Origin: JBCCXL01 sp039191605
Lineage (GTDB): Bacteria; Acidobacteriota; Thermoanaerobaculia; Multivoradales; JAHZIX01
Reading direction: 5' to 3'
Assembly (NCBI GenBank): GCA_039191605.1
Contig: JBCCXL010000013.1
Coordinates: forward strand, 62,001 to 126,000
DNA: 64,000 bases
This document shows, in pieces, positions 7,305-16,122 of the stretch. The notes beneath the pieces are model-generated. The model worked only from the letters and a program-made list of their open reading frames with translations. It made no database searches and was not told the origin of the DNA. Each line of letters begins with the position of its first letter. The stretch's first letter is position 1. A program made the position numbers and the translations under genes.

Positions 7305-8966
7305 ATGCGTAGCTCTAGCCCGAAGCGACCCTCTGAACCTCAGCGTGCCCAGCCCTCCTCGCGCCCTGCTGCGACCCCGATCTTTCGTGGGGAGGCGAAG
7401 GTGGAGGACGGTAAGCCGGTGTTCTTCGTCGGCCCCTGGGATCTCAATGCGGAGCTCCCCTGCGTACCGCAGGATCCGGCGGCGGGTTCTGTGCTGCTGG
7501 TGGAGAGCATCGCCAAGGGAAAGGCGCTGCCCTTTCACCGCAAGAAGCTGGTGCTGGTGCTCTCGGCCCTGCATCATTTCGCCCGCGAGCTCGCCAACCG
7601 AGGATATGACGTCACCGTGCTGCGGGCTCGGAGCTACGTCGACGGGATTCGGCAGCAGGTGGAAGCGAGGCGCGGGAGCCGGGTCGAGGCGATGAAGCCT
7701 CGGGAGTGGGGCCTTGCTCAGGCCCTCGCCCGGGCGGACCGGGAGGGCACCCTCGGCGCCCCCCTGAGGCTTCACGACGACGGCGGCGCGGGGAGCCATT
7801 TCTTCCTCACGCGGCAGGAATTCGCCGGCTGGGCCGGCGATGCTCCCAAGCTGCGCATGGATACCTTCTATCGCAAGATGCGTCGTGATTTCGGCGTGCT
7901 GCTGGACGCCAAGGGCAAGCCGGAAGGGGGGCGCTGGTCCTTCGACAAGGAGAATCGCAAGCCGCCGCCAGACCATCAGCCACCGCCGGTGGAGCGCTTT
8001 CCTCCTAATCAGCTCACCCGCTCGATCATGGAGCGGGTGGAGGGCTGGGCGGGGCGGTGGGGATCCGCCTATGGCTTTGACTGGCCGGTGACCAGAGCGC
8101 AGGCGCTGGAGGCTCTCGATCGCTTCCTCGATCAACGGGGAGAAGGCTACGGCCCTTACCAGGACGCGATGCTCAAGGATCAGCCGTGGATGTGGCACTC
8201 GCTGATCTCGCCAGCGCTGAACCTCTCGCTGATCTCCCCACGAGAGGTGGTGGCCCGGGCACTGGAGGCGTGGCGGGGCGGAGCGCTGCCGCTAGCCTCG
8301 GCGGAAGGCTTCATTCGCCAGGTGCTGGGCTGGCGGGAGTTTCTGAGAGGCGTCTACTGGCGGCAGATGCCGGGGCTGCGGGAGGCCAACGGGCTGCAGG
8401 CTCAACGGCCCCTGCCGAAGCTGTTCTGGGACCCTTCAGCAACGGATCTAGAGTGCCTGAAGCAGAGCGTCGGCCAGGTTTTGGAGACCGGCTACGGGCA
8501 CCATATCCAGCGCCTGATGGTGCTGGGCAACTTCGCGCTGTTGGCGGGGATCCGCCCTCTGGAGGTCTCCCATTGGTTCTGGGCCGGCTTCGTGGACGCC
8601 TACGAATGGGTGGAGCTGCCCAACGTCCACGGCATGGCCCTGTTCGCCGATGAGACCTTCACTACCAAACCCTACGCTGCTTCTGGCGCCTACATCCACC
8701 GCATGAGCGACTATTGCGGCTCCTGCCGGTACAGCGTCAAGCAGCGCAGCGGTGAGGGGGCCTGTCCCTTCAATCATCTCTTCTGGAGCTTCATCGACCA
8801 GCATCGACCGCTGGTGGCGGCGAATCCCCGGATGAAGGTGCTGCTGCGCACCTGGGACCGCTGGGATTCCGAGGAGCAGGAGTCGATTCGCCGCAGCTCT
8901 GCGGAATTCCTCGCCGGGCTCGACGAAGCGCAGACCGGCTGGAGCTTCGAGGACGATGCGTGTTGA
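7305..8966 (+). CDS. Iron-sulfur bacterial cryptochrome/(6-4) photolyase (FeS-BCP family)
   Basis: This 553-residue protein matches the deoxyribodipyrimidine photolyase-related family (COG3046, PhrB type), FAD enzymes that repair UV lesions by light-driven electron transfer. Four cysteines fit the [4Fe-4S] ligands of PhrB: one near residue 383 (LECLKQ), then YCGSCRY (~470 and 473) and GACPFNH (~486). The 3- and 13-residue spacings equal those of PhrB. FAD-binding region motifs include GWREFLRGVYW and YGHHIQRLMVLGNFALLAG. The N-terminus has about 45 extra Ser/Arg/Pro-rich residues before the antenna domain. The ATG at 7305 follows an in-frame GTG (7302); either could start translation. The gene stands alone on the plus strand. 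Confidence 0.92.
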   Translation: MRSSSPKRPSEPQRAQPSSRPAATPIFRGEAKVEDGKPVFFVGPWDLNAELPCVPQDPAAGSVLLVESIAKGKALPFHRKKLVLVLSALHHFARELANRGYDVTVLRARSYVDGIRQQVEARRGSRVEAMKPREWGLAQALARADREGTLGAPLRLHDDGGAGSHFFLTRQEFAGWAGDAPKLRMDTFYRKMRRDFGVLLDAKGKPEGGRWSFDKENRKPPPDHQPPPVERFPPNQLTRSIMERVEGWAGRWGSAYGFDWPVTRAQALEALDRFLDQRGEGYGPYQDAMLKDQPWMWHSLISPALNLSLISPREVVARALEAWRGGALPLASAEGFIRQVLGWREFLRGVYWRQMPGLREANGLQAQRPLPKLFWDPSATDLECLKQSVGQVLETGYGHHIQRLMVLGNFALLAGIRPLEVSHWFWAGFVDAYEWVELPNVHGMALFADETFTTKPYAASGAYIHRMSDYCGSCRYSVKQRSGEGACPFNHLFWSFIDQHRPLVAANPRMKVLLRTWDRWDSEEQESIRRSSAEFLAGLDEAQTGWSFEDDAC

Positions 8967-9270
8967 GCCCGCGATTTTGGCGGGTCCCCTGTTTGCCCAC
9001 TTGTTTGCCCGGAGCAGAAATTTAACTTTGACTTCAAAGATAGTGGATAAGACCGGGGATCTCGGGCATAGAGGGGCTCTCTCAGCTGTTAGCCTCAGCA
9101 GGCGGTCGATTCCTGGGACCGAGGGTCTGGAGCAAGACCGTGAAGAGCTCGCCTCGAATCACGGAATCGTCGAATCGCGGAATCTGACCCCCTTGGATCT
9201 ACTACACGATCTTCTACGCCCTGCCCGCCCCTAAGGCGGAGGGTTGCTCGATTTTTCTGGAGGAGCGGAA
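8967..9270. other. Spacer between photolyase and VWFA genes
   Basis: No gene is supported. A small stem (CCCGC/GCGGG) follows the photolyase stop near 8968-8985 without a T-run. A run of 8-bp repeats based on GAATCRCG lies near 9157-9185. The patch around 9020-9055 is relatively AT-rich and may hold the VWFA-gene promoter, but no convincing hexamer pair was found. Confidence 0.4.
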
Positions 9271-11007
9271 ATGGATCGAAAGATGAACGCTTCGCGAATT
9301 CTTCACCCGCTGGTTCTTCGCTCGCTGTTTCTTCGCTCATTGGGCTTGCTCTGCCTCGGCCTGGTATCCCTCTGGGGAGGTCCGCTGGGCGCTCAGGAGT
9401 CGGCTCCGGGGACCTTCGCCGAGATTATCGAGGTGCGGGTGGTGAACGTGGAGGTGGTGGTGACCGACGAGGACGGCAACCGGGTGGCCGGGCTCGATCG
9501 CGATCAATTCCAGCTGGAGGTGGACGGGGAAGCTCAGTCCATCGACTTCTTCAACGAGGTGGTGGGGGGCGAGGCGCTGTCGGAAGAAGAGGGTGAGGAA
9601 GGGGCCGAGGCGGTGGAGGATCCTGCCCTCGAGGGGCTGCCGGGCTTTTCTCCCGGGGAGCCGGTCTCCACCAGCTACCTGGTGTTCGTCGACGACTTCT
9701 TTTCCATCAAGCGCGACCGCAACGAGGTGCTGGAAGCCCTGGCGGACGACCTTCCCCTGCTCACCCCCGGGGACCGCATGGCTATCGTCGCCTTCGACGG
9801 CCGGCGCCTCGACATGATCAGCTCGTGGTCCGATAGCCAGAAGGAGCTGCAGCGAGCGCTGCGCAAGGCCGGAGACCGCAAGGCCTACGGTCTGCAGCGG
9901 CTGGCGGAGCGGCGCAACTTCCGCTCGATTCGCCTCGACTTCAACTCGCTGGAGCCGGAGTCCACGGTGGACGGAACCCGCCTGGACATCGAGGAGGAGC
10001 AGTTCGCGGTGCAGATCTCGGAGCAGGTGGAGCGAGTGGTGGCGGCGGCGACGGCCACCCTGCGCTCCTTCGCCCAGCCGCCGGGGCGCAAGGTGATGCT
10101 GATGGTCGCCGGGGGCTGGCCCTTCGATCCGGTGCGCTTTACCGTGACCGACCCCAATCGAGTGATCCTCGATCGCGGCGTGCCCTCCGGCCCGGAGCTC
10201 TTCGAGCCCCTCACCGAAACCGCCAATCGCCTCGGCTACACCCTCTACCCGGTAGACGTCCCTACCAGCAGCCTGGATCTTGCGGATCGCGATCTCGCCA
10301 GCCTGCGCAACATTCCCTCGGGAGCGGCGCTGGAGCCGGATTTCGTGAGGGAACAGGAGCTCCACGCCTCCCTCGGCTTCGTGGCGGAGAGCACTGGCGG
10401 CAAGGCTCTGATCAATTCCGCCAGCCTCGATGCTCTGCCGCGGGCGGTAGAGGACACCCGCACCTTCTATTGGCTGGGCTTCACTCCCGAATGGCGGGGG
10501 GACGATGAGGTGCACGAAATCCGGGTGCGGGTGGCCGGCGCCGACGGTCAGCGGCTCGAGGTGCGCACCCGGGAGAGTTACCAAGATCTGTCTCGCAACG
10601 CGGAGGTAGCGATGATGGTGGAGAGCGGCCTGCTCTTCGGCAACGCTCCCTCCAGCGAGAAGCTCACGGTGGTGCTCGGGGAGCCGAAGCGAGAGCGCTT
10701 CCGCAAGATGAGGGTCCCTTTGGGGATTCGCTTCCAGGCTCAGGACATCGCCTTCGTGCCCACCAACGAGGGTGGCTTCGGCGCCCAGGTGCTGCTAGTG
10801 ATCAGCGTGATGGACGAGAGCGGGGCTCGGGCTCCGGTATACCGCCTGCCGCTGGCCTTTGCCCAGCAGGAAGAGCCCGACGGCGAGCGCTGGGTGGGTT
10901 ACGACACGGAGCTGGAGCTGCGCCGCGCCGATCACGACGTGGTGGTGGCGATCTACGATCAATTCGGCGGCTCGCTGCTCTCTTCGGCCGTTTCGGTCAA
11001 GCCCTGA
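9271..11007 (+). CDS. Secreted VWFA-related protein, acidobacterial type
   Basis: The ATG at 9271 is chosen because GGAGGAG lies 6 nt upstream. The 578-residue protein has a signal peptide ending around PLGAQ (~40), then the hallmark block EVRVVNVEVVVTDEDG with FQLEVDGEAQSIDFF, which matches the VWFA-related domain expanded in Acidobacteriota (TIGR03436-like). The VWA fold follows (SYLVFVDDFFS, LTPGDRMAIVAFDGR); the MIDAS DxSxS motif is not well kept (DDFFS), so metal binding is doubtful. A C-terminal beta-rich domain (~430-578) is unassigned. Function is unknown; extracellular adhesion or protein interaction is inferred. The next gene starts 39 bp downstream on the same strand. Confidence 0.85.
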   Translation: MDRKMNASRILHPLVLRSLFLRSLGLLCLGLVSLWGGPLGAQESAPGTFAEIIEVRVVNVEVVVTDEDGNRVAGLDRDQFQLEVDGEAQSIDFFNEVVGGEALSEEEGEEGAEAVEDPALEGLPGFSPGEPVSTSYLVFVDDFFSIKRDRNEVLEALADDLPLLTPGDRMAIVAFDGRRLDMISSWSDSQKELQRALRKAGDRKAYGLQRLAERRNFRSIRLDFNSLEPESTVDGTRLDIEEEQFAVQISEQVERVVAAATATLRSFAQPPGRKVMLMVAGGWPFDPVRFTVTDPNRVILDRGVPSGPELFEPLTETANRLGYTLYPVDVPTSSLDLADRDLASLRNIPSGAALEPDFVREQELHASLGFVAESTGGKALINSASLDALPRAVEDTRTFYWLGFTPEWRGDDEVHEIRVRVAGADGQRLEVRTRESYQDLSRNAEVAMMVESGLLFGNAPSSEKLTVVLGEPKRERFRKMRVPLGIRFQAQDIAFVPTNEGGFGAQVLLVISVMDESGARAPVYRLPLAFAQQEEPDGERWVGYDTELELRRADHDVVVAIYDQFGGSLLSSAVSVKP

Positions 11008-11046
11008 GTTGGAATCCAGGATGAGCGGAGCCCAGAAAGGCGAAAG

Positions 11047-12144
11047 ATGAGGCCATCAGGCGAGGATTCAGCGGACAGCCCCTCGAGCCAGCGTCGTCCC
11101 CGGAGGGTGGCGGTGGTGGGGGCGGGGATGGCCGGGCTGACGGCCGCTCGGGAGCTGCGAGAGCGCGGGGTGGAGGTGGAGGTCTTCGACAAGGGGCGCG
11201 GCCCCGGCGGGCGGCTGGCGAGTCGGCGGGTGACGCTGGGTACCCACAATGCTGAGGCGGCGAGCCTTCTGAGCTTCGATCACGGGGCGCAATATTTCAC
11301 CGCCCGAGACCCGCGCTTTCGGCAGCGGGTCGCCCAGTGGCGAGAAGAGGGCGTGGTGGCTCCTTGGGAGGGGCGGATCCGCACCCTTCGCCGAGGCCAG
11401 TTAGGAGATCCTCGGGGCGCCACGGAACGCTTTGTCGGCGTGCCGCGGATGAGCGCCCTCACTCGTCAGTGGGCAGCGGGCATGGAGGTGCGCTGCGGCC
11501 ATCGGGTGGAGGCCCTGGAGCGGCATGAAGAAGTCGCCGGCTGGACCTTGCGTTGCGTCGATGGGCAGCGCTTTGGCCCCTATGACGCGGTGGGCTTGAC
11601 CGCCCCTGCGGTGCAGAGCGGAGCCCTGCTGGAGACGGCGGAGGAGGGCGAGATTCGCCCCTTCATCACCGATCTGCGGGGGCAGGTGGAGTCGGTGGAG
11701 CTAGAGCCCTGCTGGGCGGTCATGGTGGCCTTCGAGGAACCCCTGGCGGTGGAGGCGGACGGCGCCTTCGTCGAGGATTCCCCCCTTTCCTGGATCGCTC
11801 GGGATAGCTCTAAACCAGGGCGACCGGCTGCCGCTGCCGGCGTCGACGCCTGGGTGCTCCACGCTTCCGCCCTTTGGTCTCGAGAGCATCTCGAAGAGGA
11901 GCGAGAAGCCGTCTTGGCGCGGCTGCTGGAGGCCCTCGACGACGCCCTCGGTGGGCCCGGGCTGCCTCCAGCGATCTATCAGACCGCCCATCGCTGGCGC
12001 TACGCCCTGCCGCCGCAGCCGCTGGCGGATGCCTGCCTAAGCTCGCCGCGGGCCGGTCTTGCGGTGGCCGGGGATTGGTGCGGTGGGCCGCGGGTGGAAG
12101 GGGCCTTTCTCAGCGGCCTGGCTCTTGCGGAGGCGCTGGTATAA
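11047..12144 (+). CDS. Renalase-like FAD-dependent oxidoreductase (COG3380)
   Basis: The 365-residue protein starts with a Rossmann dinucleotide-binding motif (VAVVGAGMAGLTAARELRERG), then FDKGRGPGGRLASRR, the characteristic block of the renalase/COG3380 flavoproteins, and DHGAQYFTARDPRF. A second FAD contact motif near the C-terminus reads LAVAGDWCGGPRVEGAFLSG. Bacterial renalases oxidise 2-DHNAD(P) or 6-DHNAD(P), harmful isomers of NAD(P)H; whether this one does is unknown. It follows the VWFA gene by 39 bp and may share its transcript. Confidence 0.85.
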   Translation: MRPSGEDSADSPSSQRRPRRVAVVGAGMAGLTAARELRERGVEVEVFDKGRGPGGRLASRRVTLGTHNAEAASLLSFDHGAQYFTARDPRFRQRVAQWREEGVVAPWEGRIRTLRRGQLGDPRGATERFVGVPRMSALTRQWAAGMEVRCGHRVEALERHEEVAGWTLRCVDGQRFGPYDAVGLTAPAVQSGALLETAEEGEIRPFITDLRGQVESVELEPCWAVMVAFEEPLAVEADGAFVEDSPLSWIARDSSKPGRPAAAAGVDAWVLHASALWSREHLEEEREAVLARLLEALDDALGGPGLPPAIYQTAHRWRYALPPQPLADACLSSPRAGLAVAGDWCGGPRVEGAFLSGLALAEALV

Positions 12145-12226
12145 GTCCTCGCAGGGCGTGGGTGTAAGCGCTATCGGAGGCGCTGGCGGAAACATCTAGG
12201 GTCGCCTCGGATGCGAAGGCAAACCC

Positions 12227-13450
12227 ATGGAAGAGCCCAATCAAGCTCGCGCCGGAGCACCCGGGGAAGCAGCCGTCGGAAGGCCCGATGAGGCGGCCGA
12301 CGGAGCTTCAGCCGAGGCCGGCGGTGAAAGACCCGAGCTGTCCTTTGGCCTGGGGGCGGAGTCGGAGCTGCTGACTCTCACCCCGGAAGGGCTGTACTGC
12401 CCTCCGGCAGATCTCTATATCGACCCCTGGCGACCGGTGCATCGCGCGGTGGTGACCCACGCCCACGCTGATCACGCTCGCCCCGGCAGCGGCGGCTACG
12501 TGGTCAGCGAGTCCTCTCAAGGTCTGATGCGCCGCCGCCTCGGTGCCGAGGCGGTGCTGGAGCCCCTGCCCTTTGGCGCCGAACAGCGCTTCGGCTCGGT
12601 GCGGCTCTCTCTCCATCCGGCGGGGCACGTGCTCGGCTCCGCCCAGGTGCGGCTGGAGGCCAACGGGGTGGTGGTGGTGATCTCCGGGGACTACAAGCGC
12701 GAGGCGGATCGCAGCTGCGAGCCCTTCGAGGTGGTGCCCTGCGACGTCTTTCTCACCGAGGCGACCTTCGCTCTGCCGGTCTTCTCCTGGGAGCCCACAG
12801 AAGCTACCGCTCGGCGGGTGCTGGCGTGGTGGCGGGAGAACGCCGCCGCGGGCCGGACCTCGCTGCTCTTGGCCTATGCCCTGGGCAAGGCGCAGCGGCT
12901 GTTGGCGGAGCTGCGGGCCCTGGAGAGGGCTGGGGAGGAGCTGCCGGCAAGTCGAGAGGTGGTGACCCACGGCGCCGTGGAGGGCCTGACGGCCATCTAT
13001 CGCCAGGGCGGGATCGAGATGTTGCCCACCGTCTCGGTGGCGCAGGTAGAGAAGGGCAGCGAGGGCTTCGCCGGACGACTGGTGGTGGCGCCGCCCTCGG
13101 CCTTCGGGTCTCCCTGGGCGCGGCGCTTTCGTCCCCTGCGCAGTGGCTTCGCCTCGGGCTGGATGCGGCTGCGGGGCAACCGTCGCCGTCGCGGCTACGA
13201 TGCCGGCTTCGTGCTCTCGGACCACGCCGACTGGCGCGGCCTGTTGAGCACGGTGGCGGAAACCGGCGCCCGACGGGTGCTCACCACCCACGGCTACAGC
13301 GAGGTGCTGGCGCGGGCTCTGCGCCACCGCGGCCTCGACGCGACGGCGCTGCGGGCTCCCGGCCTGCGGGCGGAGGGAGCCGCCACGGAGGGCGCCGGCG
13401 TTGAGATCGGCGCGGGCGGTGGCGGCTCTGCTAGCGGGGCGGCGGAATGA
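12227..13450 (+). CDS. Ligase-associated DNA exonuclease, metallo-beta-lactamase/beta-CASP fold
   Basis: The 407-residue protein has the zinc-binding VTHAHADHARPG motif (HxHxDH) near residues 79-88, LHPAGHVLGSAQ, the ISGDYKRE metal-site Asp, and the beta-CASP C-terminal histidines (SDHADW, TTHGYSE). It belongs to the COG1236-like family annotated as ligase-associated DNA exonuclease. Its last codon overlaps the first codon of the DNA ligase (ATGA, 13447-13450), which implies translational coupling and a joint role in DNA end processing. The usual extra members of this cassette (DEXH helicase, PdeM-like phosphoesterase) are not adjacent. The N-terminal ~35 residues are Ala/Glu/Gly-rich. Confidence 0.9.
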   Translation: MEEPNQARAGAPGEAAVGRPDEAADGASAEAGGERPELSFGLGAESELLTLTPEGLYCPPADLYIDPWRPVHRAVVTHAHADHARPGSGGYVVSESSQGLMRRRLGAEAVLEPLPFGAEQRFGSVRLSLHPAGHVLGSAQVRLEANGVVVVISGDYKREADRSCEPFEVVPCDVFLTEATFALPVFSWEPTEATARRVLAWWRENAAAGRTSLLLAYALGKAQRLLAELRALERAGEELPASREVVTHGAVEGLTAIYRQGGIEMLPTVSVAQVEKGSEGFAGRLVVAPPSAFGSPWARRFRPLRSGFASGWMRLRGNRRRRGYDAGFVLSDHADWRGLLSTVAETGARRVLTTHGYSEVLARALRHRGLDATALRAPGLRAEGAATEGAGVEIGAGGGGSASGAAE

Positions 13451-15066
13451 AGCGATTTGCCGAGCTTTACGGGCAGCTGGACGCTACGACCTCCACCAAG
13501 GCGAAGGTGCAGGCGATGGCCCAGTACTTCCGCCAGGCCCACCCCCGGGACGGGGCCTGGGCGGTCTACTTTCTCACCGGACAGCGCCTCAAGCGCCTGC
13601 TTCCGACCCGCTCGCTGCGGCACTGGGGGGCCGAGCTCGCGGAGATTCCCGACTGGCTCTTCGAGGAGAGCTATGCCAACGTCGGAGATCTCGCCGAGAC
13701 CCTGGCGCTGCTGGTGGAGGGGGCGCCGTCCAGGGAGTCTTCCCTTGATTCCCCGGCCTCGCTGGCGATGAGTCCCCTGCATCGTTGGGTGGAGCAAGAG
13801 CTGCTGCCGCTGCGACGGCAGCCAGAAGATCAGCAGCGGGATCAGGTTCTGAGCTGGTGGCGCTCGCTGCCTCAGGATCAGATCTTCCTGCTCAACAAGA
13901 TGATGACCGGCGGTCTGCGGGTAGGGGTATCGAAGAACCTGGTGGTGCGCGCCCTCGCCGAGGTGGCCGACCTGCCCCGGGCGGTGATCACCCACCGCCT
14001 GATGGGCAGCTGGCAGCCGACCGGTGAGGGCTTCGAGGCGCTCCTGACCCAAGACACCGAGGATGCCGACCTCTCTCGTCCCTATCCCTTTTTTCTCGCT
14101 CACCCCATCGAGGGCGATCCCGGAGAGCAGCTCGGGTCGCTGGAGGATTGGCAGCTGGAGTGGAAGTGGGACGGGATCCGCGGCCAGCTGCTGGCCCGCG
14201 GGGGGGAGGTCTTCCTCTGGAGCCGGGGTGAGGAGCTGGTCACCGAGCGCTTTCCGGAGATTGCCGAGGCGGCCCGGTGGCTGCCTCCCGGCAGTGCCCT
14301 GGACGGCGAGATCCTGGCCTGGCAGGACGGGGCCCCGCTGCCCTTTGCGAGCCTTCAGCGGCGCATTGGCCGCAAGCGTCTCGGCCCCAAGATCCTCGCC
14401 GAGGCGCCAGTGATCTTTCTGGCCTACGATTTCTTGGAGCAGGGGAGCAAGGACCTGCGCGCGGCGCCCCTGGCCCAGCGTCGAGGGGATCTTGAGGCCC
14501 TGATGGAGGGAGCTCCAGAGCAGCTTCAGCTCTCTCCCCGGCTCTCCGCCTCGAGCTGGGAAGAAGCGGCTGAAGAGCGTGCCTCAGCCCGGGATCGGGG
14601 CGTCGAGGGGTTGATGATCAAGCAGCTCTGCGCCGCCTATGGCGTCGGCCGCCAGCGCGGGGCGTGGTGGAAGTGGAAGCTGGATCCCTACACGGTGGAC
14701 GCCGTGTTGATCTATGCCCAGGCGGGCCACGGCCGCCGAGCGACGCTGTTCACGGATTACACTCTGGCGGTGTGGAGAGGGGAAGAGCTGATCCCGGTGG
14801 CCAAGGCCTATTCGGGCCTCTCCAACGATGAGATCAGGGCTTTGGATCGCTGGATTCGCCGCCACACCCGAGAGCGCTTCGGTCCGGTGCGCTCCGTAGA
14901 GCCGGTCCACGTCTTCGAGATTGCCTTCGAGGGGATCGCCCGCTCCCGGCGCCACAAGAGCGGTGTCGCCCTGCGCTTTCCGCGCATTCTGCGCTGGCGG
15001 CAGGATAAAAAGCCCCAGGAGGCGGACTCTCTGGGGGCTCTCGAGGCGCTGTTGCCGTCGGCGTAA
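13447..15066 (+). CDS. ATP-dependent DNA ligase (bacterial exonuclease-associated type)
   Basis: This 539-residue protein has an N-terminal DNA-binding domain (~1-210), then the adenylation domain. Its nucleotidyl-transfer motif is EWKWDGIRGQL, with the AMP-accepting Lys near residue 239 (KxDG). Motif III/IIIa (ALDGEILAW), motif IV (EGLMIKQ) and motif V (WWKWKLD) are all visible. A C-terminal OB-fold domain follows (YTLAVWRGEELIPVAKAYSGL). It would seal nicks after processing by the coupled exonuclease. The length matches the TIGR04120-like family. No LigD-type polymerase or Ku is seen nearby. Confidence 0.93.
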   Translation: MKRFAELYGQLDATTSTKAKVQAMAQYFRQAHPRDGAWAVYFLTGQRLKRLLPTRSLRHWGAELAEIPDWLFEESYANVGDLAETLALLVEGAPSRESSLDSPASLAMSPLHRWVEQELLPLRRQPEDQQRDQVLSWWRSLPQDQIFLLNKMMTGGLRVGVSKNLVVRALAEVADLPRAVITHRLMGSWQPTGEGFEALLTQDTEDADLSRPYPFFLAHPIEGDPGEQLGSLEDWQLEWKWDGIRGQLLARGGEVFLWSRGEELVTERFPEIAEAARWLPPGSALDGEILAWQDGAPLPFASLQRRIGRKRLGPKILAEAPVIFLAYDFLEQGSKDLRAAPLAQRRGDLEALMEGAPEQLQLSPRLSASSWEEAAEERASARDRGVEGLMIKQLCAAYGVGRQRGAWWKWKLDPYTVDAVLIYAQAGHGRRATLFTDYTLAVWRGEELIPVAKAYSGLSNDEIRALDRWIRRHTRERFGPVRSVEPVHVFEIAFEGIARSRRHKSGVALRFPRILRWRQDKKPQEADSLGALEALLPSA

Positions 15067-15090
15067 ATTCTGTCGTATCCCTGCGGCTTC

Positions 15091-15122
15091 GCCCCGGGCC
15101 AGGCGCAGAGCTGCCCGGGGGC
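15091..15122. terminator. GC-rich hairpin between convergent ligase and MerR genes
   Basis: CCCCGGGC (15092-15099) pairs with GCCCGGGG (15113-15120), with a 13-nt loop. No T-run follows on either strand, so it may be a weak or Rho-assisted terminator. Confidence 0.35.
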
Positions 15123-15147
15123 TCAGGAGAGTTGCTTCGAGGCGGGC

Positions 15148-16122
15148 TCAGAGCAGCCGCTGGCCGCCGAGGTGGTTGCGCAGCTGGCCGAGGGTGGCGA
15201 GGTAGAGGATGTCCGATTGTCGCAGAACCTCGCGGAAGGCGTCGGTGGCTTGGCCGCTGGCGATGACTTCCACCTCCTGGGCCAGCTGCCGCCGCAGGCG
15301 CTGAAGCTCGCTGCCCATGCGGCCGTCGTCGGCGGGGTAGACGATGCCCATGATCACCGCGCGGGAGCACAGCTGCTGGGCGGCGGCGGCGATCTCTTCG
15401 GCGGGCAGGTCAGGGCCAAGGTAGGTGGCCCGCCAGCCGATCTCGGAGGCCACCGTGGCGCTGAGCATGGCGCCAATCTCTCGTCGCTGGCCGAGGGGAG
15501 TGGAGAACACCGCGGAAGGGGCCGCGCGGTCGATCCGTCGCCCGTGGCTGAGGTTGTGGAGGAAGCCTCGCAGAACCGCCATGGTGAGATTCTCGTGAAC
15601 CGGTCGCAGCTCGCCGTGGCGCCAGCTCTCTCCCAGTTGATGGACCATCGGGGAGACCACCGTCTCCAGCATGTCGAAGCGGCTGAGATCCACGCAGGCC
15701 CGTTCGAGGCGTAGCTCCAAATCGACCGAATCCAGGGCCTTGATGGCCTGGAAGCAGAGCTGCAGGTGCTCTTCGCTGCTCTTGGCCTGCACTACCGTGG
15801 CGGGGATCGCCGGGTTGATCAAGGTGGGGCGCTGGGGCTCCCGGGCGCGCTGATCTTCCTCGATCAGCTCCTGGAGCTCCTGATTGTCGAGATGGGCGAC
15901 CTGCCCGATGGTGCGACCCGCCTGGATGGCTTGATCGAGGAGCTGCAGGCGCTCGATGTCGGTATCTGAGTACAGCCGGTGGTGCCCGGCGGTTCGCTCC
16001 GGGGTGACGGCGCTATAACGACGTTCCCAGGCGCGGATCAGATCCGGTTTGAGATTGGTGCGACGCGTGACGACGCCGATGGGGTGACGGGCGTCGGAGC
16101 GTTTGGTTCTACCCTCTGCCAT
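15148..16122 (-). CDS. MerR-family regulator with degenerate cobalamin-binding-type sensor domain
   Basis: The start is placed at the ATG at 16122; an upstream in-frame TTG (16158) is possible. Residues ~1-75 form a MerR winged HTH (IGVVTRRTNLKPDLIRAWERRY, GHHRLYSDTDIERLQLL). The remainder has the CarH/LitR layout: a four-helix B12-cap-like domain and a Rossmann B12-binding-like domain. In CarH the cap has W-x9-E-H; here it reads WRHGELRPVHEN, so the His is Asn. The expected lower-ligand His motif reads GQRREIG, with Arg in the His position. Light or B12 sensing in the CarH manner is therefore doubtful. It could respond to another ligand or act constitutively. The gene is convergent with the DNA ligase gene. 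Confidence 0.85.
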   Translation of the reverse strand: MAEGRTKRSDARHPIGVVTRRTNLKPDLIRAWERRYSAVTPERTAGHHRLYSDTDIERLQLLDQAIQAGRTIGQVAHLDNQELQELIEEDQRAREPQRPTLINPAIPATVVQAKSSEEHLQLCFQAIKALDSVDLELRLERACVDLSRFDMLETVVSPMVHQLGESWRHGELRPVHENLTMAVLRGFLHNLSHGRRIDRAAPSAVFSTPLGQRREIGAMLSATVASEIGWRATYLGPDLPAEEIAAAAQQLCSRAVIMGIVYPADDGRMGSELQRLRRQLAQEVEVIASGQATDAFREVLRQSDILYLATLGQLRNHLGGQRLL

